A stretch of DNA of 62,245 nt from positions 1-62,245 of the forward strand of contig PHBZ01000033.1 of the NCBI GenBank assembly GCA_002840755.1. The letters run 5' to 3'. The notes under the pieces are model-generated. The model had not been told where the DNA came from. It ran no database searches and saw only the letters and a program-made list of their open reading frames with translations. Both the position numbers and the translations under genes were made by a program. Below, one piece after another: positions 1 to 9,727 of the stretch. Positions within the stretch are counted from its first letter, which is position 1; each line of letters opens with the position of its first letter. The DNA is from Chloroflexi bacterium HGW-Chloroflexi-10 (GTDB lineage: Bacteria; Chloroflexota; Anaerolineae; Anaerolineales; Anaerolineaceae).

Positions 1-71
1 GGTTTGAGTGTGCGACATGCTCCGGAATTACTGTGCGGCATTCTCCGGAACTACTGTGCGACATGCTCCGG
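1..71. mobile_element. Terminal repeats of an insertion sequence cut by the window edge
   Basis: Three copies of a 17-bp unit (TGTGCGACATGCTCCGG, with two changes in the middle copy) lie at 9-25, 32-48 and 55-71, spaced exactly 23 bp apart. Immediately after the third copy a GGDEF domain begins in mid-fold. Multiple short terminal repeats of this kind are typical of IS21-family ends, so I infer that an element inserted into a diguanylate cyclase gene and that only its inner end is in view. No transposase is visible, and the family assignment is tentative. Confidence 0.5.
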
Positions 72-479
72 TTTTTGCATTATCACACCAATTTTACCGC
101 TCTCTCCATTGACATTGATGATTTTAAGAACATCAATGATCGTCATGGACACCTGACCGGCGACCAGGTTCTCATCACTTTTTCCCGCATCTGTCAGGAA
201 GAAATCCGCCAGACGGATATTTTTGCCCGGATCGGTGGTGATGAATTCTCTATTTTGCTGCCAGAAACTTCCCTGGAGAACACCTCCGTATTTGCCAATC
301 GTCTTCTCAATCGCATCAATAACACCACCGTCTCACACAAAGGCGAGAAAATCCATTTTCAAATAAGCGTCGGAATCGCCGCATGGAAGCCAGAAATGGC
401 AGACGCCCAGGATCTTCTGGTCGCTATTGATGAGGCGCTGTACCTGGCAAAGTCAAAGGGGAAGAATCAGGTGGGGTGA
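33..479 (+). pseudogene. 5'-truncated GGDEF (diguanylate cyclase) domain
   Basis: The reading frame encodes most of a GGDEF domain, which condenses two GTP to cyclic di-GMP. Visible are the metal-binding DIDDFKNINDRHGH segment (about residues 27-40), an RxxD inhibitory site (RQTD) five residues before the GGDEF motif (68-72), and the C-terminal ALYLAKSKGKNQV. The usual opening DxLTxLxNR helix is missing. The nominal GTG start at 33 lies inside the insertion-sequence repeats, so the first dozen or so codons are repeat DNA and not native protein. The upstream sensor part is lost or lies beyond the window. It is probably not expressed as a functional enzyme. Confidence 0.75.
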
Positions 480-728
480 AATTCAGGATAAACATGAAAT
501 ATTCTTTTGCTGATCAAAGATTATTTCATTCAATAATTGTTCGTTTTCGCACAAAGAAACGATCTGTCCGGATCCTTATTCGATTTAACCATTTTCTGTA
601 ATTTTGCAAGAAATAACAATAGCTCAGTCCAGATCTGATTTACCAGAATCGTAAATCATTTTGATAAATTCTTAAATATCCTCAATTTTTTAGCGGAATT
701 GGCAAAAACAAGATCCGATAATTCATGC

Positions 729-2810
729 TTATTCAATATTCACATCACAAATATCCAACAACGCTGGTGAGGCATAATAGTAATCCGATAATTGAATGTA
801 CTTTTCATCCAAATATTCGATGATATTTGAAGCATAATCATCAACACAATATAAATTCCAAACACAAACAGATTTATTGATAAAAACTAACGAAGGATAG
901 GTAGTTTTGGAAAGGTCAGCAATAATATCTTCTTCAAAAGCATCTACGACCCATGGCAATAAAAAGAGATATTTTGTTATAGGTCTTAATTTTCCCCAAA
1001 AATGGACTTCTGGATAAACAGGATAGAATAAAAACTTAACTTCATCAAGATTACAACTCAATAAATGAGTTTCTTCTGCATCGATTTCAAATTTTGTAAA
1101 ATTCCCTTGATATGTCAAATCGCTGATATTTTTTAAAAAATAATCCGTGCTTCTGAAATTTAGCCAAAATATATTTAATAAGAAGATAAAAATAATTAAT
1201 GATTGACCGATTTTTAATATATTACTTTTTAGAGATTGGTTATAAACATTTATTTTATAAATTTCTTTTTCAGTCAATAATATATCTTCAATTATTATAG
1301 TTGCAAGAAATATACTTAACAGAACAAAAGGTGATGCATGAAAGGCCTCAGTGGCGCGGATAAGATTAGAAGCAACGTATATGAAAATCATGATCGCGGT
1401 AAAATATTTTTTCTTAATAGACAAATACAAAATTGATGACCAAACAGCAACCCGATAGAAAAGGCCTGTATAAATTGAATGGTCTATTCTCAAATACTCA
1501 TCCCAGAAATACACGGGATTCAAATTTTCCCGCCAAATTGGATTAAAAATTTCAAATCCTTTTTTTAATTGATTAATAAAATAATATATACTTATTTGTC
1601 CTGAATATTTGGAATATATATTAGAATTAAATTCAATAACAAAAACTCTAAAATCGTCAAAAGTCTGATAGAGTATTAACACAAGAATAAATACTACTAT
1701 CGGAAACAATCCACTAATGATCAAATAACCAATCTTTTTCCAGGTGATTTTCCCGAAAACACCATATTTTACACATACTTCAATGGCTAATGACAAACAG
1801 ATTACGATACCAGGAAAAACCTTCGTTGGGTCAGACAAAAAAGCGAAACTAAGTGACAACCCAATAATGATGAGTTGCTTAGGTGATAGTTCAATTTTTT
1901 TGAGTAGATGTGCAAGTACAATTGAAAATGCCAGAATCAAAAACAAACCCGCAAAAGAATCATATAACAGCATATTTCCAAGATACAAAAATGATATAGC
2001 ATTCCACGTTATTGCAGTTAAACCAATCGATAAATAAAATCGACTGTTTTTCATTGCCACAAAAAAAATGATGGTTTTTAAAATGAGAAACGATAATCGG
2101 ATAATTACAACAGATGAACCGAAGATTTTTATTATTAATCCAACCCAATAATAAGGAAGTGGAAAGTGATGTGAAAATACATCTTTGTATAATACATATC
2201 CTTCGGAAAGCAGCCAACCTATCGAAAGTACATCACCCTCATCCGTATGATTGTAAAGAGTAATATTTAGAGTGACCAAACCCACTAAAAATGAAATTAC
2301 TAATAATAGATAACCTGTTTTTTTCTTATCAATTCCCTGATAAATATTATTAATTATCATTAAAATATTTTTATTAAACAGCAATAAATAAACAACAATC
2401 TGAGTAAAAATAATCAAATACAATAAAACAACTGGTCCGATCCTGTTTAAGATTGCTGAATATGTATCATTGAAATAAGCCCAAAGAAGGTAGCTGGTTC
2501 CCCATATTCCAATTAAAAATACAAAACCAAAAATCATTGAAGTAATTGAATGCTTCTTAAACCATTCTTCAAATTTTGCTAGTAACTGTACCGGGTGGTT
2601 TTTAATTTGCTTAATTAAAAACCACACAGATATAAAAATCACAAAAAAGATGACAGCCATTAACAAAAGGCGGTTGCCAGAAAAACCTAGGAATAATACA
2701 TTTTGGGGATCTTTTTCTAATAATATTAAATTATAAAAAAACCAGGAAGCTTCGATGATCGACAATGACGCAAGAAAAATTAGTAGATTTTTTTTCACAT
2801 ATTTTTCCAT
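729..2810 (-). CDS. Polytopic membrane glycosyltransferase (GT-C / PMT-like)
   Basis: A 693-residue protein with about a dozen hydrophobic helices. After the first helices a loop near residue 190 carries HTDEGD followed by a downstream YKDVFSHHFPLPYYW segment. This is the arrangement of GT-C glycosyltransferases (ArnT/PMT-like), which use lipid-linked sugars on the outer face of the membrane. The start chosen is ATG 2810, preceded by AGGG about 8 nt upstream. A longer frame to 2903 would overlap the divergent methyltransferase gene. The gene is strongly AT-rich with many AAA/TTT/ATT codons, unlike most of the window. Substrate and acceptor are unknown; the neighbours suggest surface-polysaccharide or glycoprotein synthesis. 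Confidence 0.7.
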   Translation of the reverse strand: MEKYVKKNLLIFLASLSIIEASWFFYNLILLEKDPQNVLFLGFSGNRLLLMAVIFFVIFISVWFLIKQIKNHPVQLLAKFEEWFKKHSITSMIFGFVFLIGIWGTSYLLWAYFNDTYSAILNRIGPVVLLYLIIFTQIVVYLLLFNKNILMIINNIYQGIDKKKTGYLLLVISFLVGLVTLNITLYNHTDEGDVLSIGWLLSEGYVLYKDVFSHHFPLPYYWVGLIIKIFGSSVVIIRLSFLILKTIIFFVAMKNSRFYLSIGLTAITWNAISFLYLGNMLLYDSFAGLFLILAFSIVLAHLLKKIELSPKQLIIIGLSLSFAFLSDPTKVFPGIVICLSLAIEVCVKYGVFGKITWKKIGYLIISGLFPIVVFILVLILYQTFDDFRVFVIEFNSNIYSKYSGQISIYYFINQLKKGFEIFNPIWRENLNPVYFWDEYLRIDHSIYTGLFYRVAVWSSILYLSIKKKYFTAIMIFIYVASNLIRATEAFHASPFVLLSIFLATIIIEDILLTEKEIYKINVYNQSLKSNILKIGQSLIIFIFLLNIFWLNFRSTDYFLKNISDLTYQGNFTKFEIDAEETHLLSCNLDEVKFLFYPVYPEVHFWGKLRPITKYLFLLPWVVDAFEEDIIADLSKTTYPSLVFINKSVCVWNLYCVDDYASNIIEYLDEKYIQLSDYYYASPALLDICDVNIE

Positions 2811-2882
2811 AATAAACCCTAGAATAACTTTTACTATTATAATATTTACTATCAAACTTAAGAGACAAGAAAAGACAAACTC

Positions 2883-3686
2883 ATGCCCCAATCTTTTGAT
2901 CAATATTATTATGCAACCAGTTGTGGTAAACCTTATGAACGCAACGAAGAATGGTTAAGCTTTTTTGGTAAAATCGCAAAAAAAATCAAAGAAGAAATTA
3001 ATCCGGGAAAGACCTTGGATGCCGGTTGCGCATTAGGTTTTCTGGTTGAAAAAATGCGCGAATGTGGTATTGAAGCCTTCGGCTGTGACATCTCGGAATT
3101 TGCAATTACTAACGCGCATAAAAGTATCCAGGATTATGTGTTTCAAGCTTCATTAACTGAACCCATTCAAGAAAAATATGACATGATCATCTCCATTGAA
3201 GTATTGGAACACATGCAAAAAGAAGATTCGGAGATTGCCATTAAAAATCTTTGCGAGGCATCAAACGATATTTTGTTCTCTTCCACCCCGTTTGATTACA
3301 AAGAATCAACCCATTGGAATGTACAGCCCCCGGATTATTGGAGTGAACAATTTGCCAAACACGGGTTTTACCGTGATGTTAATTTCGATGCTTCCTTTAT
3401 AACCGCTTGGGCAGTACGTTATCGAAAACGCAATGAACCAATTCACCGTCTTGTAAAAGAATATGAGCAAGTCTTTTGGATGCTAAAAAAAGAAAACGTT
3501 GATTTGCGGGAATTGGCAACAGAAAATGAAGCTCAATTAAAAATTTTAAAAGAACAACACCAGGATTTAATCACCCAAGTCAATCGATTACAAAGTTTTG
3601 AAAATGAAATTATCGATATCAAATCCAGTGAAACCTGGAAATTAATGCACAAGATTACCACCCTCAGAAATAAAATAAAAAAGTAA
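2883..3686 (+). CDS. SAM-dependent methyltransferase with C-terminal coiled coil
   Basis: A 267-residue class I methyltransferase. Motif I is LDAGCALGFL (about 45-54), the acidic end of strand 2 is GCDIS, and motif II/III is the ISIEVLEHM segment. The last 80 residues are rich in E, K, L and N with heptad spacing, a coiled coil ending in a basic tail. This layout is common in methyltransferases from polysaccharide clusters, where the coiled coil sets chain length or anchors partners. It is transcribed divergently from the membrane glycosyltransferase, with a 72-bp AT-rich gap between the two starts. The acceptor, probably a sugar, cannot be told from sequence. Confidence 0.8.
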   Translation: MPQSFDQYYYATSCGKPYERNEEWLSFFGKIAKKIKEEINPGKTLDAGCALGFLVEKMRECGIEAFGCDISEFAITNAHKSIQDYVFQASLTEPIQEKYDMIISIEVLEHMQKEDSEIAIKNLCEASNDILFSSTPFDYKESTHWNVQPPDYWSEQFAKHGFYRDVNFDASFITAWAVRYRKRNEPIHRLVKEYEQVFWMLKKENVDLRELATENEAQLKILKEQHQDLITQVNRLQSFENEIIDIKSSETWKLMHKITTLRNKIKK

Positions 3687-3718
3687 AGGGTGTTTCTATT
3701 AACAAACACCCTTTACTT
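3681..3718. terminator. Bidirectional rho-independent terminator
   Basis: A perfect 15-bp inverted repeat (3681-3695 with 3704-3718) around an 8-nt loop sits between the convergent methyltransferase and secreted-protein genes. A-rich sequence on the left makes it suitable for the minus-strand gene as well. Confidence 0.8.
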
Positions 3719-3732
3719 ATGGCCAAATTATC

Positions 3733-5541
3733 CTATTCTATAATTAAAGGCGCTTCACTACAGTCAATTGCCTCATTATATCCGTCGTTCGAAACGGAAC
3801 AAATATAATATTCACCAGAAACGACCCCGGTTGTATTCCAACGGTAAATCGGGTATTCATAAGTAACTGGATTTTTTAATACAATCGGTAAATAAACAAA
3901 ATATGGACCAGTCGGGTCAGTTGTTTCTGAGGGCGGATTATACTCAATCGCTGAATGCTTTTTAGGATTGGATAAATCATCTGTATAATAAAACATTAAA
4001 CTTTGGAGATTCTCCTCAGAAGGAATATATTCTATTGTATAAACTTGTCCGGATGTTGATCTGTCCACTTTGGTTAATTTAATCCAATCAATCTCCTGAA
4101 AATACTGAAACCCGGATATATTCTCATTAGGATCGAAACGGAAATTGGCATTTTTCTCCGTAAATTCACGCCAGGGCTTCAAGGAAGAACTGCAATAATC
4201 ACTTTGCACCGCCCTGCCGTTGTTATCAGTATAAAGATCAATAACGTAAGTGTTCCAGCCCACTTCCAACGGAATATCTAAACCAATAAATGTACAATAT
4301 CCCCCTGTAGAAAAACGAGTGATCCAGGCCCAGCGGGCAATCATTCCTTCTCCCGGTTCAGCAACATTTCCGTTTTGATACATACGAAACGATAAATATC
4401 GATAATCGGCAGGGGTTGCTTGATCGGGGATGCTCAAAAACACGATTGGATCAGGAACATTGGACGTTGAACCGGAATTTGTATATAACTTAAGGGAACC
4501 CTGTTCAAATGCGTGATTGCTGACATTCCGGATTCCCCAGATAGATTCGCTTCCGGACATGTCCCAAGCTGCGCTTTTTGAAGTCGCAAAATCTTCTCCA
4601 TAAGTTGGGGAAGGTCTGAGAATATCCACTTGTGGTTGAGCATTTACTACAAATTGACCACTCGTCCGGATGGTTTCTTTACCGGCATCTTTGATTGTAT
4701 AGGTATAGGCACCTGCTTCAAGACCCTGGGTGTCAAACAACAATTGACCGGATCCATTAGAAACCAATCCACTCTCCGCCAAAAGAGTCCTCGCCGGGGC
4801 ACCAGCTTCCAGCCAAACGTCATAAGCCTTTTGATTTTCTACACCGGCAATCGTCAGGTTTACCGCTTTACAATCCGTCAAACGAATCCAATCCACCGAA
4901 AAATTCGTTCCTGCTCCATCCAAAACCGGGTTTATCCGAAAAACTTTCCATTCTGGCAAATCTGTCCAATTTCGATAAAAGTGGTTTTGGGTCTGGGCTA
5001 AATTAATTTTCTGCAGACGATAATAATTTGATACTTCAGAAAAATTCCAATGCGTTTCAAAAATCTCGTTTGTGTTAGTCCCTAACAAAAAATCGCGATC
5101 TTTAGCTGCAAAGACATGAAAGTCAGTTCTTTTATCCGTTTTCATCGACATATAAAAACATTGATACTTGGATGAATCAATCGGATATATCTCACCGATT
5201 TTTCCATGTAATACCGCAGGATTCCAACCGGAAAATAAGGGGAAAAATTCCGAATAACTTCCTTCTGTCGTCGCAGAAAATACCCCGTTACTGACATTAA
5301 TATTAAGAAGATCATTTGTAGCCCCGGCATAATTCAAACGCTGGGAGATATCCGTAAATTCCTGCATATCCCAAGGATCATTTAATACTTGGGTTGCAAA
5401 ATCATTACTTTCAGGAACAATCTCCGCAACATCGAAATTCGCTTTCACACCAGTATTTAAAGAAATTGGTAGTAAAATCGAAAAAATAATCAAAAATGTA
5501 AAAACCGCTAAGTAATTTCGTGGAAACTTGTTATATTGCAT
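3733..5541 (-). CDS. Secreted cell-surface protein of unknown function
   Basis: A 602-residue exported protein. An N-terminal signal peptide (hydrophobic residues about 12-30, predicted cleavage after the VKA near 33) is followed by two similar beta-rich modules. Each begins with a WDM motif (DPWDM near 56, AAWDM near 325), and an Ig-like segment lies between them. Near residue 550 is the VYLPIVLKN sequence, a short tail element seen in many exported proteins of Chloroflexota; here about 50 more residues follow it. GGAG lies 9 nt before the ATG. The WDM modules resemble carbohydrate-binding or lectin-like folds, but that is a guess. Its setting among glycan genes suggests a surface role. Confidence 0.6.
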   Translation of the reverse strand: MQYNKFPRNYLAVFTFLIIFSILLPISLNTGVKANFDVAEIVPESNDFATQVLNDPWDMQEFTDISQRLNYAGATNDLLNINVSNGVFSATTEGSYSEFFPLFSGWNPAVLHGKIGEIYPIDSSKYQCFYMSMKTDKRTDFHVFAAKDRDFLLGTNTNEIFETHWNFSEVSNYYRLQKINLAQTQNHFYRNWTDLPEWKVFRINPVLDGAGTNFSVDWIRLTDCKAVNLTIAGVENQKAYDVWLEAGAPARTLLAESGLVSNGSGQLLFDTQGLEAGAYTYTIKDAGKETIRTSGQFVVNAQPQVDILRPSPTYGEDFATSKSAAWDMSGSESIWGIRNVSNHAFEQGSLKLYTNSGSTSNVPDPIVFLSIPDQATPADYRYLSFRMYQNGNVAEPGEGMIARWAWITRFSTGGYCTFIGLDIPLEVGWNTYVIDLYTDNNGRAVQSDYCSSSLKPWREFTEKNANFRFDPNENISGFQYFQEIDWIKLTKVDRSTSGQVYTIEYIPSEENLQSLMFYYTDDLSNPKKHSAIEYNPPSETTDPTGPYFVYLPIVLKNPVTYEYPIYRWNTTGVVSGEYYICSVSNDGYNEAIDCSEAPLIIE

Positions 5542-5712
5542 CGTTAATAACTCCGTCTTTTGTCTGTCTGTAATTGGAGATTATTATAAAACATTCAAAT
5601 TTATTAAACAGCAAACTTAGCATTTTTGTCAATTTTTTCCTTAGAAATCAATTTCGAATTGATAGTGTTATAATCTTTTTTAGTTTTTAATCTCATAAAA
5701 AACGGGAACATT

Positions 5713-7023
5713 ATGGCATTCAGAAATCCTTTGACTATCTTACGGCAACTCTTTGGTTATTGGCGTGTCTATGGCGTCCGCGCATTATTGCGAAAATTAA
5801 AAGAAAAGGTAATCATCAAAATAAAAGGGGAACAATTCGTAGAATTACAAAAAAACATTAATCCGAATAATAATGAAATTGAAAATATCATTGGGGAACG
5901 ATTTTCTTCATTGTATCCGCTAAAAGGATTTTATTCTCAATTACCCGGAAAACGCATCAATGTAGTCACTGACAGTATTAACAGCGGTAGTTTGTTTGGT
6001 GGCGTTGCAACTGCGTTAATTCTTTCATCTTTAATGGCTGAAGAATGGGATTGCGCTCTAAGAATAATTACAAGAACAGAGAAACCCAAAACAGAAAATT
6101 TTTATCGCATCCTCCAACTTAATAATATTCCCTTTTCCAAAAACGTAGAATTTATTTATGCGCCTACCTGGGACTTCAAAGCTGAATTTCCTGTAATGGA
6201 TGGAGACGTTTTTCTCACAACCTCCTGGTGGACAACCTGGAGCACAAGAGAAGCATTCGGAAGTAAAAAGATCATTTATCTTTTGCAGGAAGATGAACGG
6301 ACTTTTTACCCATATAGTGACGATCGTTTTCGTTGTGTCAATGTTTTTGAGGACCCGCAAATCCGTTTTGTGATTAATACAAAATTACTCTATGATCACT
6401 TTGTCAACGATGGCCTTAATTCCATCAGAGATCATGGCTTTTGGTTTGAACCTTCCTTTCCAGAAAACCTGCTTTATTTTGAAGAACAGCAAAAAAATAA
6501 ATATAACTTCTTCTTTTATGCGAGACCTATCAATTTAAGGAACTTATATTATCTGGGTATTGATGTGATCAACTCCGCTGTACAAAAAAATATCTTAAAC
6601 CCAGACGAATGGAATTTTAATTTTGTCGGGAAAGATTTACCCCAAAAAAGATTGCAAAATTTTTATAACGCAAACGTTTATCAAAATATTCCTTGGTCCG
6701 AATATGCACAACTGGTTCGCGGAATGGATCTCGGTTTAAGTCTTATGTACAGCCCACATCCCAGTTACCCCCCCTTTGATTTGGCGGCAAGCGGGGCTGT
6801 CGTTGTTACGAATAAATACGGTCTCAAACAAAACCTGGATTTCTATTCAAAAAACATTTTATGCTTTGACCTAAATAAAGATGCTCTCGTGGAAGGCTTG
6901 CGTCAAGGTGTTGCTCTTGCCAGGAATTCCGCTTTAAGAATGTCAAATTACCGGGACAATTCTATCCAATCGAATTGGAAAACTTCATTTGCAGACATCC
7001 TTGAAAAATTAAAAGACGTTTAA
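5713..7023 (+). CDS. Glycosyltransferase, WsaF-like (rhamnosyltransferase type)
   Basis: A 436-residue GT-B-type protein. After a basic N-terminal helix comes a Rossmann start (KRINVVTDSINSGSLFGG, about 80-97) with a glycine-rich donor loop. A central LLQEDERTFYP segment and a C-terminal nucleotide-sugar part (SLMYSPHPSYPPFDLAASG) match the WsaF-like family, which adds rhamnose to S-layer glycans. The specificity is inferred. It is the first gene of a two-gene operon: the next glycosyltransferase starts 4 bp after its stop. AT-rich, like the rest of this block. Confidence 0.7.
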   Translation: MAFRNPLTILRQLFGYWRVYGVRALLRKLKEKVIIKIKGEQFVELQKNINPNNNEIENIIGERFSSLYPLKGFYSQLPGKRINVVTDSINSGSLFGGVATALILSSLMAEEWDCALRIITRTEKPKTENFYRILQLNNIPFSKNVEFIYAPTWDFKAEFPVMDGDVFLTTSWWTTWSTREAFGSKKIIYLLQEDERTFYPYSDDRFRCVNVFEDPQIRFVINTKLLYDHFVNDGLNSIRDHGFWFEPSFPENLLYFEEQQKNKYNFFFYARPINLRNLYYLGIDVINSAVQKNILNPDEWNFNFVGKDLPQKRLQNFYNANVYQNIPWSEYAQLVRGMDLGLSLMYSPHPSYPPFDLAASGAVVVTNKYGLKQNLDFYSKNILCFDLNKDALVEGLRQGVALARNSALRMSNYRDNSIQSNWKTSFADILEKLKDV

Positions 7024-7027
7024 TCTG

Positions 7028-8197
7028 ATGTTTATATTTAATCCTTTACAAGATAATTTTCAAAACTTCCCCATAATTTCTCCTTTTGAAGTTCGTTTCA
7101 AAGCATTAATTCAAAAAGAGAAAAGGGTTGCCTATTTTTATGAAAATCCGGATAACAGCACTTTTCGTTACCGAGTCTACAACATGATTGAGGCATTAAG
7201 TACATTTGAAGATATTTCAGCATCTTTTTTTCATAATGGGGACCTTGATAGCCTCGATAAAGTCATTGATCACTGTGATTATTTTGTGATTTGCAGATCA
7301 AGATACAGCGAAAAATTATCGAGAGCGATTTTAAAAGCAAAATTCAAGGGGATTCCTGTAATTTATGATGTTGATGACATAATTTTTAATATAGATTATG
7401 TCCATCTAATCGTTAACACCTTGGACCAGGATTTAAAAGACCCTAATGTTTGGGACTTTTGGTTTGCTTATATATCCAGACAAGAAGCTACATTAAAACT
7501 CTGCGATCGCTCAATCACCACTAATTCTTTTATCGCTAATAAATTACGGGAAAAGACAGGAAAACCGGTTTCCATTATCCCTAATTTTCTTAACCAAGAA
7601 CAAATCAATATTTCCAATAAAATTTACCAACAAAAACTGGATAACAAATTTTCTCGGGATGATTCGATTTATATTGGTTATTTTAGTGGAACACCTTCCC
7701 ATAACCGTGATTTTGAAATTGTTGCTTCTCCTTTAGTTAATCTCCTTAATGAGGACCCCCGCATCAGGGTTATGATAGTCGGGTACTTAAATATTAAAGG
7801 AGAACTTGGCAATTACTCATCTCGGTTTGATATTTACCCTCTACAGCATTTCTTAAAATTGCAAGAATTAATCGGAAAAGTTGAGCTGAATATTGTACCT
7901 CTGCAAGATAACGAATTTACCAATTGCAAATCAGAGTTGAAATATTTTGATGCGGGGATTGTAGGCACGGTCAGTATTGCCACACCCATTTTTTCTTACA
8001 GACAATCCATTAATGATGGAAATAATGGATTTCTTGCTAACTCTTACGAATGGTATGAAAAAATTCGCAATGTGATCGATAATCTTGATCAATATTCCGA
8101 ATTTGCACAAACGGCATATAACGATAGTTTAACCAAATTTTCATGGTTGAACTATCCCAATGTTATTAGAAATGTGATATTCAACACCGAAGATTAA
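7028..8197 (+). CDS. Glycosyltransferase family 4-like protein
   Basis: A 389-residue glycosyltransferase. The N-terminal half contains a FRYRVYNMIEAL segment and the characteristic VIYDVDDIIF motif. The C-terminal half has a Rossmann start (IYIGYFSGTPSHNRDF) and the NCKSELKYFDAG donor-site region in place of the usual EPxG/ALASG motif. It follows the WsaF-like gene by 4 bp and is surely co-transcribed. The two enzymes probably add successive sugars to the same surface glycan; donor and acceptor are not determinable here. Confidence 0.75.
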   Translation: MFIFNPLQDNFQNFPIISPFEVRFKALIQKEKRVAYFYENPDNSTFRYRVYNMIEALSTFEDISASFFHNGDLDSLDKVIDHCDYFVICRSRYSEKLSRAILKAKFKGIPVIYDVDDIIFNIDYVHLIVNTLDQDLKDPNVWDFWFAYISRQEATLKLCDRSITTNSFIANKLREKTGKPVSIIPNFLNQEQINISNKIYQQKLDNKFSRDDSIYIGYFSGTPSHNRDFEIVASPLVNLLNEDPRIRVMIVGYLNIKGELGNYSSRFDIYPLQHFLKLQELIGKVELNIVPLQDNEFTNCKSELKYFDAGIVGTVSIATPIFSYRQSINDGNNGFLANSYEWYEKIRNVIDNLDQYSEFAQTAYNDSLTKFSWLNYPNVIRNVIFNTED

Positions 8198-8259
8198 TCT
8201 CACTTCATCAGTAATTTTCCTCATTGAGGAACTTGACACAACCGCGGCCGTATAAAGAA

Positions 8260-8288
8260 ACAACCGGCTCTGTCAAAAAACCGGTTGT
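8260..8288 (+). terminator. Stem-loop terminator after the glycosyltransferase pair
   Basis: An 8-bp inverted repeat (ACAACCGG at 8260-8267 with CCGGTTGT at 8281-8288) around a 13-nt loop lies between two convergent genes. It has no long T-tract, so efficiency is uncertain. Confidence 0.5.
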
Positions 8289-8297
8289 ATGATGTCG

Positions 8298-9707
8298 TTA
8301 TTCCTGATACCGTATCCCCTGCGCCTCCAGCAACCGTTTTTCCTTTTCGGCATGGCCTACAGCAAGCTGATGTTTGATCTCTTCCCATTGCTTGCCGGCT
8401 AGCGGATACAAAAACAAAGCCGCAAAACTGATCGCCAGCAAAATCCCGGGAATCAACACCCAGCCAAGCAGTATGCCCGTCTCAGCCCGGCTGGACTGGG
8501 TACCGGTCATACCGGCAAAATTGTAGCCGTACAGGTTAAGAAACCACAGAAAAGCCGAATTTGCCAGACTGATGGCCGGTTTAGTGATAAAGCTGTTCAC
8601 ACCGGCATACATTCCCTCGCGGCGCAGCCCGGTACGGTGTTCGTCCATATCCACCACATCGCCGTTCATTAATGGGATCAAATACATTCCTCCGGCAAAA
8701 CCAATTCCGAAACAGAAAAAACCCAGCATGGTAGGTATCAGGGTATGTCCGAAAGCCAGCACACCAAAACATCCCAGCGAAAATACCGCCGCCATTAGCA
8801 GGGTACAGCCTTTCACCCCCAGGCGCTCACGCAGTTTCACAAACAGAAACACACCACCCACAATCCCAACCCCCAGGCTGGCATATAAAGGCACAGCGGG
8901 AAGGTCAAACTCAGCCAGATAATAATTCAGTCCCAGCATCAACGAGGTCTGCACATATATGATGGTGAAACTGAGTACCTCAAAAACAATAAACGAACGG
9001 TTGGTAAAACATTCCTTGATCGATTTTAAGAAGGGCAGTTGATCTTCGGCTTGCTGGTAATGCTTTTCCTTATAAAAGAAGGTGCTGAAAAAGATCAGAG
9101 CCGCCATCACCACGCCAAACCCGGTCATGATAAGTTGAAAGGTGAAAGCATTCGAGCCTGGTTCCGGTTTAATAAATCCCCATAGCACCAGCGGTACTGC
9201 CAGTGGGAATACCGAAAAAATCAATTTCCAGATAAAAATACCACTGCGCGCTTTGTTCGAGATCGCCATCTCAAAGGGCATCACATAAATACTGGTGGCA
9301 ATGGCTGTGTACAGCACATCAAAGAGAAATAACAGCAGTGTCATTTGAATGAACATCACCGCTTGGCTGGCATTCACACCACCAAAATTAATCCAGCACA
9401 GAATGAAAGCTAACCCAATGATCGGAGCGCCAAAACGGATATACGGAATACGTCGCCCTAATTTGTTTTTGGTTCGATCACTGATAAACCCAAACAGCGG
9501 ATCATTAACCGCGTTCCAGATACCGAACAATAGCCACACCGTCGCCGCCAGGCTGGCATCCAACCCTCGAAAACTGGTGAAATAATACGTCAACCCAATG
9601 CTTACCACAAATGTATTCAGCATCGCACAGGATGCATCCGCTATCGAGACCCAAATCCGGCTCTTCAATGGTACAAACTCTTCTTTTAACTGCACTTGTT
9701 CTGTCAT
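8298..9707 (-). CDS. GPH-family sugar/cation symporter (MFS_2)
   Basis: A 469-residue transporter with about 12 membrane helices. The loop after helix 2 reads DPLFGFISDRTKNKLGRR, the signature of glycoside-pentoside-hexuronide:cation symporters such as MelB, XylP and UidB. ATG 9707 is chosen because GGAGGG lies just upstream; the longer TTG reading (9719) would run through that site. It is the second gene of an operon with the alpha/beta hydrolase, 20 bp apart. The substrate is unknown. A glycoside or hexuronide would fit the uronate operon elsewhere in the window, but they are far apart. Confidence 0.8.
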   Translation of the reverse strand: MTEQVQLKEEFVPLKSRIWVSIADASCAMLNTFVVSIGLTYYFTSFRGLDASLAATVWLLFGIWNAVNDPLFGFISDRTKNKLGRRIPYIRFGAPIIGLAFILCWINFGGVNASQAVMFIQMTLLLFLFDVLYTAIATSIYVMPFEMAISNKARSGIFIWKLIFSVFPLAVPLVLWGFIKPEPGSNAFTFQLIMTGFGVVMAALIFFSTFFYKEKHYQQAEDQLPFLKSIKECFTNRSFIVFEVLSFTIIYVQTSLMLGLNYYLAEFDLPAVPLYASLGVGIVGGVFLFVKLRERLGVKGCTLLMAAVFSLGCFGVLAFGHTLIPTMLGFFCFGIGFAGGMYLIPLMNGDVVDMDEHRTGLRREGMYAGVNSFITKPAISLANSAFLWFLNLYGYNFAGMTGTQSSRAETGILLGWVLIPGILLAISFAALFLYPLAGKQWEEIKHQLAVGHAEKEKRLLEAQGIRYQE

Positions 9708-9727
9708 CCGTCCCTCCAAAGAAAAAA

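Noticed and set aside
1..71. A CRISPR array, because of three regular short repeats
   Set aside because: The spacers are only 6 bp and nearly the same, which fits terminal repeats of an insertion sequence.
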